Shown one piece after another: positions 29,178 through 37,426 of a stretch of DNA of 64,000 nt. The position numbers and the translations under genes were made by a program. Source of the DNA: Mycobacterium saskatchewanense (lineage in GTDB: Bacteria > Actinomycetota > Actinomycetes > Mycobacteriales > Mycobacteriaceae); assembly GCF_010729105.1 (NCBI RefSeq), contig NZ_AP022573.1:2294001-2358000 (forward strand), given 5' to 3'. The notes below the pieces were generated by a model. It searched no databases. It saw nothing but the letters and a program-made list of their open reading frames with translations, and was not told the DNA's origin. Numbering within the stretch: the stretch's first letter is position 1; each line of letters starts with the position of its first letter.

Positions 29178-30319
29178 GCCGACCACACCTTCGCGTTCAG
29201 GGCAAACAGGATGTCCAGGCCGGTCCGCAGCGCGCCGGCGAGCGGACCCGGGACGCTGTTGACCAGCCGCAGCGTCGGACGCGCGATGGGTGGGGTGAAG
29301 GCGCGGGCGAGGCGCCGGATCCGCAGGGCGTCGCCGCCCGACCAGGCGGGATCGGTGTCGGCCAGGTGGTGTGGGTCGGTGAGCGCGTTGACCGGCCGCG
29401 GCCTGCGGCTCGACCCCTCGAGCGCCAGCGCGATCGCGTCATCCACGCCGAGCAGCCCCCCGGGCGGATCGGGCACCTTGTCGCGCAGGCCGCTGACCGA
29501 CGCCACCATCGGGTGGTCCAGCGACTCGACGAGGTCCCCGGCCAGGCCAGCGGGCACCGGCAACGCGACCTTCGTCACCAGCGACGCCAGCGCGGTGTCG
29601 ATCCTGCCGACCGGCAAATCGGCGTGCCACCTGCCGGAGACCCGCGCGTAGGCCCTGAGCAGCGCGCGGTAGGACGTTGTCGCCGGACCGGAGATGTCGT
29701 AGGCGCCGGCGGGCACCTTCTCGGGATCCGCGGCGGCGACGAGATAGTGCAGCACGTCGCGGATCGAGATGGGATCGATTGGGTTGTCCATCCAGCTCGG
29801 GGTCGGGATGAGCGGGAACCGGTCGCCGACGTACCGCATCATCTCGAACGACGTGGAGCCGGCGCCGATGATGATCGCCGCGCCCAGCCACACCAGTTCC
29901 GGGCCGCCCTCGACCGTCAGCGCCTCGGCGACCTCGGCCCGGCTGCTCAGATGCGTCGACAGCGCCCCGCCGGCGGGAACGAAGCCGCCGAGGTAGACGA
30001 TGCGCCGCACCCCGGCGTCCCGGGCAGCGAGCGCGACGTTGGTGGCGGCGGCCCGGTCGGCCTCGCGAAAGCCCGGCTGGCCGATCGCGTGGACCAGGTA
30101 ATACACGACGTCGACCGGACCGGCCGCGGCGAAGGCGGCGCGTGCCGACGCCGCGTCGGACGCGTCGAGGGCGGCCGGGATGACGTCGTCGTACCAGCCG
30201 AACCGCCTGAGGCGCTGCGGCTTTCGCGTCGCCGCGAATACTTGGTGCCCGTCGGCGAGAAGCTCGGTGACCAGCCGCGATCCCACGTAGCCGGTGGCGC
30301 CGGTAACAAGAATCCGCAT
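29174..30319 (-). CDS. Atypical SDR, NAD(P)-binding protein
   Basis: A 381-residue protein with VTGATGYVGSRLVTELLADG, VDVVYYLVHAIGQ, IVYLGGFVPAGG and IDPISIRDVLHYLVAA. It matches the first 300 residues of the SDR at 27111-28448 motif for motif but lacks the DUF2867 domain, carrying a different C-terminus (DPAWSGGDALRIRRLARAFT). ATG 30319. It is translationally coupled to the CPBP protease that follows. Substrate unknown. Confidence 0.85.
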   Translation of the reverse strand: MRILVTGATGYVGSRLVTELLADGHQVFAATRKPQRLRRFGWYDDVIPAALDASDAASARAAFAAAGPVDVVYYLVHAIGQPGFREADRAAATNVALAARDAGVRRIVYLGGFVPAGGALSTHLSSRAEVAEALTVEGGPELVWLGAAIIIGAGSTSFEMMRYVGDRFPLIPTPSWMDNPIDPISIRDVLHYLVAAADPEKVPAGAYDISGPATTSYRALLRAYARVSGRWHADLPVGRIDTALASLVTKVALPVPAGLAGDLVESLDHPMVASVSGLRDKVPDPPGGLLGVDDAIALALEGSSRRPRPVNALTDPHHLADTDPAWSGGDALRIRRLARAFTPPIARPTLRLVNSVPGPLAGALRTGLDILFALNAKVWSA

Positions 30320-30540
30320 GCCCCGACCCTAGCGGCAGGATCCATTCTGTGACGGCCGGCACGTGAGATGGCTGCACCGCGGTTGGTTGATGGAGGAGAT
30401 CAACGGGGGCAGTCCCGCGGGGATAACCACCGCAACGCTGACAGCGCAAACCTCGGCAACGAACCAGTCCGTCGAACCCGTCCGTCGCGGGGTCGCCGTC
30501 ACATTCCCGCCCCAACGGGTACACGCAAGACGAAGCCATT

Positions 30541-30829
30541 AGCGCGCGGACTCCCGGCGACGTCTCGACGTGGGTGTGCCACACTGCCCGACCCAAGGCG
30601 ATCGACGTCGTCGAAGCAGTGCTGGACCTGCCCGCCGACGCCCTGGAGCACACGAGAAACTCGTTGCGCCAGCACGGCAACCCGTCGTCGGTGTCGCTGC
30701 TGGACGTGTTGCGGTCTCAGCTGACCGACCCGCCCGCCGAGGGCTCCACCGGGCTGATGATCGCAATGGGCCCCGGCTTTTGCTACCGAACTCGTACTGC
30801 TCGGCTGGTCACGCTGGTGGACACTGTAG
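30541..30829 (+). pseudogene. Type III polyketide synthase, C-terminal remnant with frameshift
   Basis: Only about the last 95 codons of a chalcone-synthase-like enzyme remain: VSTWVCHT (catalytic His region, normally followed by GGPK but here ARPK), AIDVVEAVLDLPADALEHTR, HGNPSSVSLLDVL (catalytic Asn) and GSTGLMIAMGPGFC. The N-terminal about 270 residues with the catalytic Cys are missing. An extra base near 30785 shifts the frame; removing it restores the family ending FCSELVLLGW and a TAG at 30827, two bases before the next start. Its neighbours are the methyltransferase and FAD hydroxylase expected of a phenolic-lipid (SrsABC-like) operon. Confidence 0.82.
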
Positions 30830-30831
30830 GC

Positions 30832-31332
30832 ATGTATTACCTGCTGATCTTCGCGGTCGCGCTCGAGCGCGTCGCGGAGCTGGTGGTGGCCAAGCGCAAC
30901 GCCCGGTGGTCTTTCGCCCGGGGTGGCAAGGAGTTCGGTCAATCCCACTACCCGGTGATGGTCGTCCTGCACACCGCGCTGCTGCTCGGCTGCGTCATCG
31001 AGCCCTTGGCGCTACACCGGCCGTTCATTCCGTGGCTGGGCTGGCCGATGCTCGCCATCGCGGCGCTGAGCCAGCTGTTGCGCTGGTGGTGCATCACCAC
31101 GCTGGGTCCGCGGTGGAACACACGGGTGATCGTCGTCCCCGATGCGCCGCTGGTGCAAGGCGGCCCCTACCGATGGATTCACCATCCGAACTACGTTGCG
31201 GTGGTGGCTGAGGGGTTCGCGCTGCCGCTGATACACACCGCATGGCTGACCGCGGTCATCTTCACGCTGGCGAACGCGATGCTGCTGAGGGCGCGCATAA
31301 ACGTGGAGAATTCGGCGCTGGGCTACGCATGA
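30832..31332 (+). CDS. Isoprenylcysteine carboxyl methyltransferase-family membrane protein (SrsB-like)
   Basis: A 166-residue membrane methyltransferase with four to five hydrophobic helices. The C-terminal SAM-binding signature is GPYRWIHHPNYVAVVAEGFA, the usual HPxY motif of ICMT/PEMT enzymes. In Streptomyces the homologue SrsB O-methylates alkylresorcinols made by the neighbouring type III polyketide synthase; that role is inferred here from the broken synthase just upstream. ATG 30832 follows the remnant's stop by 2 bases, and the stop overlaps the next start (ATGA). It corresponds to Rv1139c. Confidence 0.86.
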   Translation: MYYLLIFAVALERVAELVVAKRNARWSFARGGKEFGQSHYPVMVVLHTALLLGCVIEPLALHRPFIPWLGWPMLAIAALSQLLRWWCITTLGPRWNTRVIVVPDAPLVQGGPYRWIHHPNYVAVVAEGFALPLIHTAWLTAVIFTLANAMLLRARINVENSALGYA

Positions 31333-32345
31333 CGGACTACGACGCCGATCTGTTGATCGTCGGCGGCGGCCCCGGCGGCCTCGCCGCGGCGTTGAACGCC
31401 CGCCGGCACGGGCTTTCGGTGATCGTCGTCGACCCCCGCGAGGGCCCCATCGACAAGGCGTGCGGCGAGGGCCTGATGCCCGGTGGACTGGCCGAGCTGA
31501 CCTCGCTCGGCGTCGACCCGGCCGGCATGCCGCTGCGCGGCATCGCCTACGTGAGCGAGGACCGCCGGGCGAGTGCCCGGTTTCGCGGCGGTCCGGGCAG
31601 AGGGGTGCGACGCACGACGCTGCACGCCGCGCTGGCCGCGCGCGCGAAAGAGCAAGACACCGAATGGATCCGGGACCGGGTGACCACCGTTCGGCAGGAC
31701 GCGCACGGGGTCGCGGCGGCGGGTGTGCACGCCAAATGGATGGTGGCGGCCGACGGGCTGCATTCCCCGGTACGCCGGGCGCTGGGCATTAAGGCCACGG
31801 CCGGGACCCCGCGCCGCCACGGCGTGCGGTGGCACTTCAAGGTCCCCGCGTGGTCGGAGTTCGTCGAGGTGCACTGGTCACGCTTGGGCGAGGCGTACGT
31901 AACGCCCGTGGAGCCGGACCTGGTAGGCGTGGCTATATTGTGCGCCGGGCGGCCCGACCTCGCCTGGTTTCCCTGGCTGTCCCGCCACTTGCAGGGCGCG
32001 CCCCGCGGGCAGGCGCGCGGCTGCGGCCCACTGCGTCAGGTGGTCTCGCGCCGCGTCGCGGGACGGGTGTTGCTGGTGGGCGACGCGGCCGGTTACGAGG
32101 ACGCCCTCACCGGCGAGGGCGTCAGTCTCGCCGTCAAGCAGGCAGCAGCGGCGATCGATGCCATCGTCAACGACGCACCGTCGTCGTATGAGGCTGCGTG
32201 GCAACGGGTTACGCGCAAATACCGATTACTCACCCGGGGGCTGGTGCTGGCCAGCGCGCCACCGGCGGCGCGGCGCGCCATCGTGCCCGCGGCCGCCGCG
32301 CTACCGCCCGTGTTCCGGTGGGGCGTGAACACGCTGGCGCGCTAG
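31329..32345 (+). CDS. FAD-dependent monooxygenase/oxidoreductase (SrsC-like)
   Basis: A 338-residue PHBH-type flavoprotein. The FAD Rossmann loop is LIVGGGPGGLAAALNARRHG; the second FAD motif is VLLVGDAAGYEDALTGEGVS. KACGEGLMPGGLAEL is the geranylgeranyl-reductase/hydroxylase-like segment. ATG 31329 overlaps the methyltransferase stop by 4 bases. SrsC relatives hydroxylate alkylresorcinol rings to hydroquinones; whether this one still does so without its synthase is unknown. It matches Rv1138c in length (338). The gene ends at a hairpin shared with the convergent hydratase. Confidence 0.86.
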   Translation: MTDYDADLLIVGGGPGGLAAALNARRHGLSVIVVDPREGPIDKACGEGLMPGGLAELTSLGVDPAGMPLRGIAYVSEDRRASARFRGGPGRGVRRTTLHAALAARAKEQDTEWIRDRVTTVRQDAHGVAAAGVHAKWMVAADGLHSPVRRALGIKATAGTPRRHGVRWHFKVPAWSEFVEVHWSRLGEAYVTPVEPDLVGVAILCAGRPDLAWFPWLSRHLQGAPRGQARGCGPLRQVVSRRVAGRVLLVGDAAGYEDALTGEGVSLAVKQAAAAIDAIVNDAPSSYEAAWQRVTRKYRLLTRGLVLASAPPAARRAIVPAAAALPPVFRWGVNTLAR

Positions 32346-32356
32346 CTGTTCCGCAC

Positions 32357-32418
32357 CGCGAGCAGACGCAAAAGCCGTCCACGGCTCGGCGTGTCGCGGG
32401 CTCTTGCGTCTGCTCGCG
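32357..32418. terminator. 15-bp stem hairpin between convergent genes
   Basis: CGCGAGCAGACGCAA (32357-32371) pairs exactly with TTGCGTCTGCTCGCG (32404-32418). The 32-base loop holds its own 6-bp hairpin (AGCCGT/ACGGCT, 32373-32386). It lies exactly between the stops of the FAD enzyme (32345) and the hydratase (32423), so it is probably a two-way terminator. Confidence 0.7.
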
Positions 32419-32422
32419 CCCT

Positions 32423-33226
32423 TTAGCGGGCCTTCCAGACCGGTTCGCGTTTTTCGGCGAACGCCAAGGGGCCTTCCCTGGCGTCCTCCGACCTCATCAG
32501 GGTGCGCATCTCGTGCACGGTGCGCTCCCATCCCGGTTCGTCAGCGGTGATGACGCCGTCGTCGACGCCATAGGCAATGCGCTTGCTGGCCTGCACCGAC
32601 AACGGCGCGTTGACGGTCACCCGTCCGGCCAGCGCCAGCGCGGCATCGAGCGCGGAGCCGTCTTCGACGACCTGGTTGATCAGGCCCCACCTGAGGGCAT
32701 CCGGCGCGCTGAGCGGTTCACCCGTCATCAGCAGTTCGAGCGCCACCTTGCGGGGCAGCTGATCCACGATCCTGAAGACGCCGCCCGCGGCCGCGATCAG
32801 CCCCCGCTTGACCTCCGGCAGACCGAAGCTGGCGTTTGTCGCGGCCACCACCAGGTCGCTGGCCAGCGCGATCTCGGTGCCGCCACCGAGCGCGGCGCCG
32901 TTGACCGCGGCGATGGTCGGCTTGTCGATGAAGTGGCGCACGTAGCCGGCGAAGCCCCACTCGGCGTGATCGGGGTGGTAGATATTCTCGCGGCGCGCGA
33001 TCGCCTTGAGGTCGGCCCCCGCGCAGAACGACTTGTCGCCCGCGCCGGTGATCACCACGGCACGCACGTCGGGGTCGCGCTGGGCCTCGTCCAGCGCGAC
33101 CCCGACGCCGATGCTCACTGCCGCGTTGATCGCGTTACGAGCTTCGGGGCGGTTGATCGTGATGACCATGACGTTGCCGCGGCGTTCGGCCAGCACAGCC
33201 GGCTGACCGTTCCCGGCTTGCGTCAC
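32423..33226 (-). CDS. Enoyl-CoA hydratase, crotonase family
   Basis: A 267-residue crotonase-fold enzyme with MVITINRPEARNAINAAVSI, DKSFCAGADLKAIARREN (first oxyanion loop), VNGAALGGGTEIALASDLVV (second) and GLPEVKRGLIAAAGGVFRI with the catalytic Glu in LPEVK. GTG 33226 overlaps the thiolase TGA (GTGA), so the two are translated together and presumably act in one beta-oxidation round. In M. tuberculosis the matching loci are short fragments (Rv1135A, Rv1136; from memory), whereas both genes are full length here. Confidence 0.92.
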   Translation of the reverse strand: MTQAGNGQPAVLAERRGNVMVITINRPEARNAINAAVSIGVGVALDEAQRDPDVRAVVITGAGDKSFCAGADLKAIARRENIYHPDHAEWGFAGYVRHFIDKPTIAAVNGAALGGGTEIALASDLVVAATNASFGLPEVKRGLIAAAGGVFRIVDQLPRKVALELLMTGEPLSAPDALRWGLINQVVEDGSALDAALALAGRVTVNAPLSVQASKRIAYGVDDGVITADEPGWERTVHEMRTLMRSEDAREGPLAFAEKREPVWKAR

Positions 33227-34371
33227 AGCAGTTCGACGATGGTCGCGTTGGCCTGCCCGCCGCCCTCGCACATGGTCTGCAGTCCGTAGCGAATCCCCTT
33301 GTCCCGCATGTGGTACAGCAGAGTGGTCATCAACCGCGCACCCGAGCCACCGAGCGGGTGGCCCAGCGCGATGGCGCCGCCGTTGGGGTTGAGCTTCTTC
33401 TCATCGGCGCCGATCTCCTTGAGCCACGCCAGCGGTACCGGGGCGAACGCCTCGTTGACCTCGTAGGCCCCGATATCGCCGATGGAAAGGCCCGACTTCT
33501 TCAGCACCTTCTGCGTCGCGGGGATCGGCGCGGTCAGCATGATCACGGGGTCGGCGCCGGCCAGCGTCGCGGTGTGCACCCTGGCGATCGGCTTGAGCCC
33601 CAACGACTTCGCCTTCTCGGCCGACATGAACAGGAGGGCCGCCGAGCCGTCGGAGATCTGCGAGGAGTTTCCGGCGTGGATGACGCCGTCCTCCTTGAAC
33701 GCCGGCTTCAGCGACGCCATCTTCTCCATCGGCGTGCCGCGGCGAATGCCCTCGTCCTTGAGAACGACGTTCCCGTCCTGATCCTTGATGCCCACGATCT
33801 GGTCGTCGAACGCACCGGAATCCTGTGCGGCCGCCGCCTTTTCGTGCGAGCCCAGCGAGAACTCGTCGAGCGCGGTGCGGTCCAGCCCCCACTGCTCGGC
33901 GATCATCTCGGCACCGATGCCCTGATTGGGGATCCGGCCCTCGTAGCGGTCCAGGAACGTCTGCGGGTACGGCCGGCCGCCATTGGCGAGCGACGAGCCC
34001 ATCGGCGTCCGCGACATCGACTCCACGCCGCCGGCAACGACGACGTCGTAGTGCCCGGCCACCACGCCGGCCGCGGCGAAGTGGATGGACTGCTGGCTGG
34101 AGCCGCACTGGCGGTCGACGGTCACGCCGGGCACGGTCTCGGGCCAGCCGGCGGCGAGCAGCGCGGTGCGGCCGATGTCGAGGGCCTGCTCACCGGCCTG
34201 CATGACGCAGCCCCAGATGACGTCGTCGACGATGCCGGGGTCGATGCCGGTCTTGTCGACCAGCCCGTTGAGGACTTGAGCGGACAGATCCGCCGGGTGT
34301 ACCCCGGACAGTCCGCCGTTGCGCTTGCCGACCGGTGAGCGCACTGCCTCGACGATGACGGCTTCGGCCAT
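33223..34371 (-). CDS. Acetyl-CoA acyltransferase (3-ketoacyl-CoA thiolase)
   Basis: A 382-residue degradative thiolase. Catalytic Cys in TVDRQCGSSQQSIHFAA, substrate His in YEVNEAFAPVPLAW, His in ALGHPLGGSGAR and the second Cys in MCEGGGQANA. The pattern is that of steroid and long-chain thiolases of actinobacteria. ATG 34371 is preceded by AAAGGAGA. Together with the overlapping hydratase it forms a two-gene operon under the CAACC-N4-GGTTG palindrome at 34427. Confidence 0.95.
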   Translation of the reverse strand: MAEAVIVEAVRSPVGKRNGGLSGVHPADLSAQVLNGLVDKTGIDPGIVDDVIWGCVMQAGEQALDIGRTALLAAGWPETVPGVTVDRQCGSSQQSIHFAAAGVVAGHYDVVVAGGVESMSRTPMGSSLANGGRPYPQTFLDRYEGRIPNQGIGAEMIAEQWGLDRTALDEFSLGSHEKAAAAQDSGAFDDQIVGIKDQDGNVVLKDEGIRRGTPMEKMASLKPAFKEDGVIHAGNSSQISDGSAALLFMSAEKAKSLGLKPIARVHTATLAGADPVIMLTAPIPATQKVLKKSGLSIGDIGAYEVNEAFAPVPLAWLKEIGADEKKLNPNGGAIALGHPLGGSGARLMTTLLYHMRDKGIRYGLQTMCEGGGQANATIVELL

Positions 34372-34426
34372 GGTGTGTCTCCTTTGACGTTTGGTCTTCA
34401 GACGAAGTGGGCCTTTCGTCGATTGT

Positions 34427-34440
34427 CAACCAAGGGGTTG
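34427..34440. promoter_or_regulatory. Palindrome CAACC-N4-GGTTG upstream of thiolase operon
   Basis: CAACCAAGGGGTTG lies 55 bases upstream of the thiolase start and has the same arms and spacer length as the site at 25021-25034 in front of the HSD10-like SDR. It is likely one regulon for two parts of beta-oxidation. The rest of the 264-base gap (34372-34635) holds no gene that I can see. Confidence 0.5.
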
Positions 34441-34635
34441 GGAGGTTTGAGGGCGGGGTGGTTCCTTTCAGGTGGCGCCGTGTCGACTTGTCGCCTTTCA
34501 CGGCGTCCCGGCTTCTCACCCAGATAGCAGCCAGCGTCGCGATCTCGCCGGTGATCACAGCCCTGACCGCGATCTCGGCGACAGAGGCGCGAGAGGCGTC
34601 GGCGACGTCAGAGGCGTCAAGGCCAGCGGCGCCCC

Positions 34636-36120
34636 CTACCCCGCCGGGTAGGCCACCGACTTGATCTCGGTGTACTGGTCGAACCCGGCGACACCGTTCT
34701 GGCGGCCCACCCCGCTGGCCTTGTACCCGCCGAAGGGCGTGTCGGCGCCGTACGGCGCGCCGCCGTTGACGCCGATGAAGCCCGCCTTGATGCGGCGGGC
34801 CACCGCCAACGAGTGCTCCAGCGAGCCCGACATGACGTTGCCGGCCAGCCCATACGCGCTGTCGTTGGCGATCCGGATCGCTTCCTCCTCGTCGTCGAAC
34901 GGGATGACCGACAGCACCGGGCCGAAGATTTCCTCCTGCGCGATCGTCATCTTGTTGTCGACGTCAACGAAAAGCGTTGGCCTGACATAGAAGCCGCGGT
35001 CGAAACCGGTGGGCGCGTCGGGCCCGCCGACCAGGGCGGTGGCGCCTTCTTCCACGCCCTTGTCGATGTAGCCGAGCACGCGCTTGCGTTGCTTGTCCGA
35101 GATCACCGGGCCGCACAGCGTTCCGGGGTCCTGCGGGTCGCCGCACGTAACGTTCTCGTAGATGCTCTTCAGGATCGCCACCCCCTCGTCGTAGCGGGAC
35201 CGCGGCAGGAGCATCCGCGTCGGGTTGGCGCAGCCCTGCCCGGCATGCATGCACGGCGCGATGCCGATCGCGCAGGCCAGTCCGAAGTCGGCGTCTTCCA
35301 GCACGATGGTGGCCGACTTGCCGCCGAGTTCCAGGAACAGCCGCTTCATTGTCGCCGCGCCCTTTTCCATGATCCGCTTGCCCACCGCGGTCGAACCGGT
35401 GAACGAGATCAGGTCGACTTTCGCCGACAGCGTGAGCTCCTCGCCCACCAGGTGATCCGACGCGGTGACGACGTTGACCACACCCGGTGGGATATCGGTC
35501 TTTTCGGCGATCAGCCGGCCCAGCCGGGTCGCGTTGAACGGCGTGTCCGGCGCCGGCTTGAGCACCACCGTGTTGCCGGTGCCCAGCGCCTGACCGAGCT
35601 TGTTGATGGTGACCTCGAACGGGAAGTTCCACGGCACGATCGCGCCCACCACACCGACCGGTTCCCGCCACACCTTGCGGGTGGTCAGCGTTCCGGTCAG
35701 GCTGATCACCTTGTCGCCCAGGTCGGTCTCCCACGCGTACTCATCGATCAGCCGGGCGGGATACTTCAATCCGTCTTCCAGCGGGGCATCCAGTTGCGGG
35801 CCGAACGTGATCGCGCGGGGCGACCCCACCTCGAGGATGAGCTCCTCGCGCAGCTCCTCCTTCTCCGCTTCGATCGCCTCGTGCAGCTGCAGCAGGCAGC
35901 GCTTGCGCAACTCGTGGTTGGTCGACCAGTCGGTCTCGTCGAAGGCCCGCCGGGCGGCGTCGATGGCCCGGTGCATGTCCTGGACGGACGCGTCGGCGAC
36001 CTCGCCGAGCGGCTCCTCGGTGGCGGGATTGACGTTGGTGAAGGTGCCGGCCTGGCCGTCGACCAGCTTGCCGTCGATCATCATCTTCGGTTCGAATCGA
36101 ACCTTTACAGCCTCGGTCAT
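34636..36120 (-). CDS. Aldehyde dehydrogenase (NAD-dependent)
   Basis: A 494-residue ALDH superfamily enzyme oxidising an aldehyde to the acid. IVPWNFPFEVTINKLGQALG, LISFTGSTAVGKRIM, the catalytic Glu in FLELGGKSATIV, and EEIFGPVLSVIPFDDEEEAI are all present. The segment that normally carries the nucleophilic Cys reads HAGQGCANPTRMLLPR, so the nucleophile is in GQGC, as in related mycobacterial enzymes. ATG 36120 has GAGAG upstream; GTG 36129 is an alternative. It stands alone next to the P450 operon that reads the same way and could serve alcohols made by it. Confidence 0.93.
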   Translation of the reverse strand: MTEAVKVRFEPKMMIDGKLVDGQAGTFTNVNPATEEPLGEVADASVQDMHRAIDAARRAFDETDWSTNHELRKRCLLQLHEAIEAEKEELREELILEVGSPRAITFGPQLDAPLEDGLKYPARLIDEYAWETDLGDKVISLTGTLTTRKVWREPVGVVGAIVPWNFPFEVTINKLGQALGTGNTVVLKPAPDTPFNATRLGRLIAEKTDIPPGVVNVVTASDHLVGEELTLSAKVDLISFTGSTAVGKRIMEKGAATMKRLFLELGGKSATIVLEDADFGLACAIGIAPCMHAGQGCANPTRMLLPRSRYDEGVAILKSIYENVTCGDPQDPGTLCGPVISDKQRKRVLGYIDKGVEEGATALVGGPDAPTGFDRGFYVRPTLFVDVDNKMTIAQEEIFGPVLSVIPFDDEEEAIRIANDSAYGLAGNVMSGSLEHSLAVARRIKAGFIGVNGGAPYGADTPFGGYKASGVGRQNGVAGFDQYTEIKSVAYPAG

Positions 36121-36211
36121 ATCTGTCACTCTCTTTTGAATCGCGGAGGGGCTTATGGAGAGCCTTACCGGAAACTAACCGATTGGCAAGGTCCAGCTCC
36201 TGCGGGGCCGG

Positions 36212-37426
36212 TTACCGGGGGTCGAAAAGCACCGGCACCGACGTCGGCGAGCGGAAAACCTGGCCGCGGATGTGCGGGTCGTCCGCGTCGGGGTCCAACC
36301 GCAGGTTCGGCAGCCGGTCGAGCAAAAGATTGACGGCGGTGCGCATTTCCAGCCGCGCCAGGTGCATGCCCAGGCAGACGTGCACGCCGTGCCCCCAGCC
36401 CAGGTGCGCCCGCGGTTGCCGAAAGATGTCGAACGTATCCGGATTGGGGTAGCGGTCTTCCTGCCGGTTGGCGGCGCCCAGCATCGGCATCACAGTCGAG
36501 CCGGCCGGTATCGGCACCCCTCCGAGTTCGGTGTCGCGGGTGGCGACCCGGGTGATGGTCAGCAGGGGCGCTTCCCAGCGCACGCCTTCTTCGATGGCCT
36601 GGGGCAGTAACGACCGGTCCGCGCGGACGGCATCCAACTGCGCGGGGTCGGACAGCAGCGCGAGAAGCAGATTGCCCAGCGACCGGTACGTCGTCTCCAC
36701 CCCGGCAGGCAGCAGTAGGCGCAGGAACGAGTAGATCTCCTGGTCGGCCAGCTTCTCCCCGTCGATCTCCGCCTCGGCCAGCGCGCTGATCAGATCGTCC
36801 CTGGGTTGGGCGCGGCGGGCCCGCAGGATCGGCGCGAAGTAACCGCAGAGCGCGGCCGAGGCGGCAAGGCCACGTTCGGGATTCAGGATCCAGCTCAACA
36901 ACGAGATCGACCAGCGTTGGAACTGCGGATAATCCTCCTCCGGCAGGCCCAGCAGGCCCGCGATGATCCGACTCGGGTAGTCGAAGGTGAATTCCTTGAC
37001 CAGGTCGGCCTTGCCGTTCGCGACGAACCCGTCGATGAGGCTATTGCCCACCCGCCCGACCAGCTCGTCTTCCCAGCGCGCCAAGGCCTTCTGCGAAAAC
37101 GCCTTTGACACCAGCGCCCGCAACCGGCCGTGCACGGGCTCGTCCATGCCCAGCATGACGCGCTCCCCCAGCACCGGGCCGAACGCCGCGATAACGGCCG
37201 CCGACGAAAACGTCTCGTTGTCGCGCAGCATCTGCTGGGCCTCTTCGTGGCGGTAGACGATGAAGACCGGCTTGGACTCCTCGTGCGGCATGCCGGAGAC
37301 GTCCAGGCGCTGGATGGGCTCCTCGCGGCGCAACCTCGCCAGTTCGGTGTACGGGTCGCGCACGTCACCCGACACCGCGTCGTCGAAGGCACCGAAGTCT
37401 TCCAGGTCGTCGAAAAGCTGCTCCAT
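36212..37426 (-). CDS. Cytochrome P450
   Basis: A 404-residue soluble bacterial P450. I-helix oxygen motif AGVETTYRS, K-helix EEGVRWEAP (ExxR), and the heme loop LGWGHGVHVCLG, in which the usual leading Phe is Leu. Proton-transfer and substrate loops look normal. ATG 37426 overlaps the SDR stop by one base (TGATG) with AAGGAG just upstream. It is the last gene of a four-gene operon (binding protein, AveC-like protein, SDR, P450). The family number cannot be assigned without a search; substrate unknown. Confidence 0.93.
   Translation of the reverse strand: MEQLFDDLEDFGAFDDAVSGDVRDPYTELARLRREEPIQRLDVSGMPHEESKPVFIVYRHEEAQQMLRDNETFSSAAVIAAFGPVLGERVMLGMDEPVHGRLRALVSKAFSQKALARWEDELVGRVGNSLIDGFVANGKADLVKEFTFDYPSRIIAGLLGLPEEDYPQFQRWSISLLSWILNPERGLAASAALCGYFAPILRARRAQPRDDLISALAEAEIDGEKLADQEIYSFLRLLLPAGVETTYRSLGNLLLALLSDPAQLDAVRADRSLLPQAIEEGVRWEAPLLTITRVATRDTELGGVPIPAGSTVMPMLGAANRQEDRYPNPDTFDIFRQPRAHLGWGHGVHVCLGMHLARLEMRTAVNLLLDRLPNLRLDPDADDPHIRGQVFRSPTSVPVLFDPR

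Noticed and set aside
29439..30680. A 413-codon minus-strand frame with a Cys-rich segment (VRCRGLRCQRCGG)
   Set aside because: Most of it is a shifted frame of the SDR gene. The Cys-rich part at about 30360-30540 looked zinc-ribbon-like but has no ribosome site and no domain that I can name.
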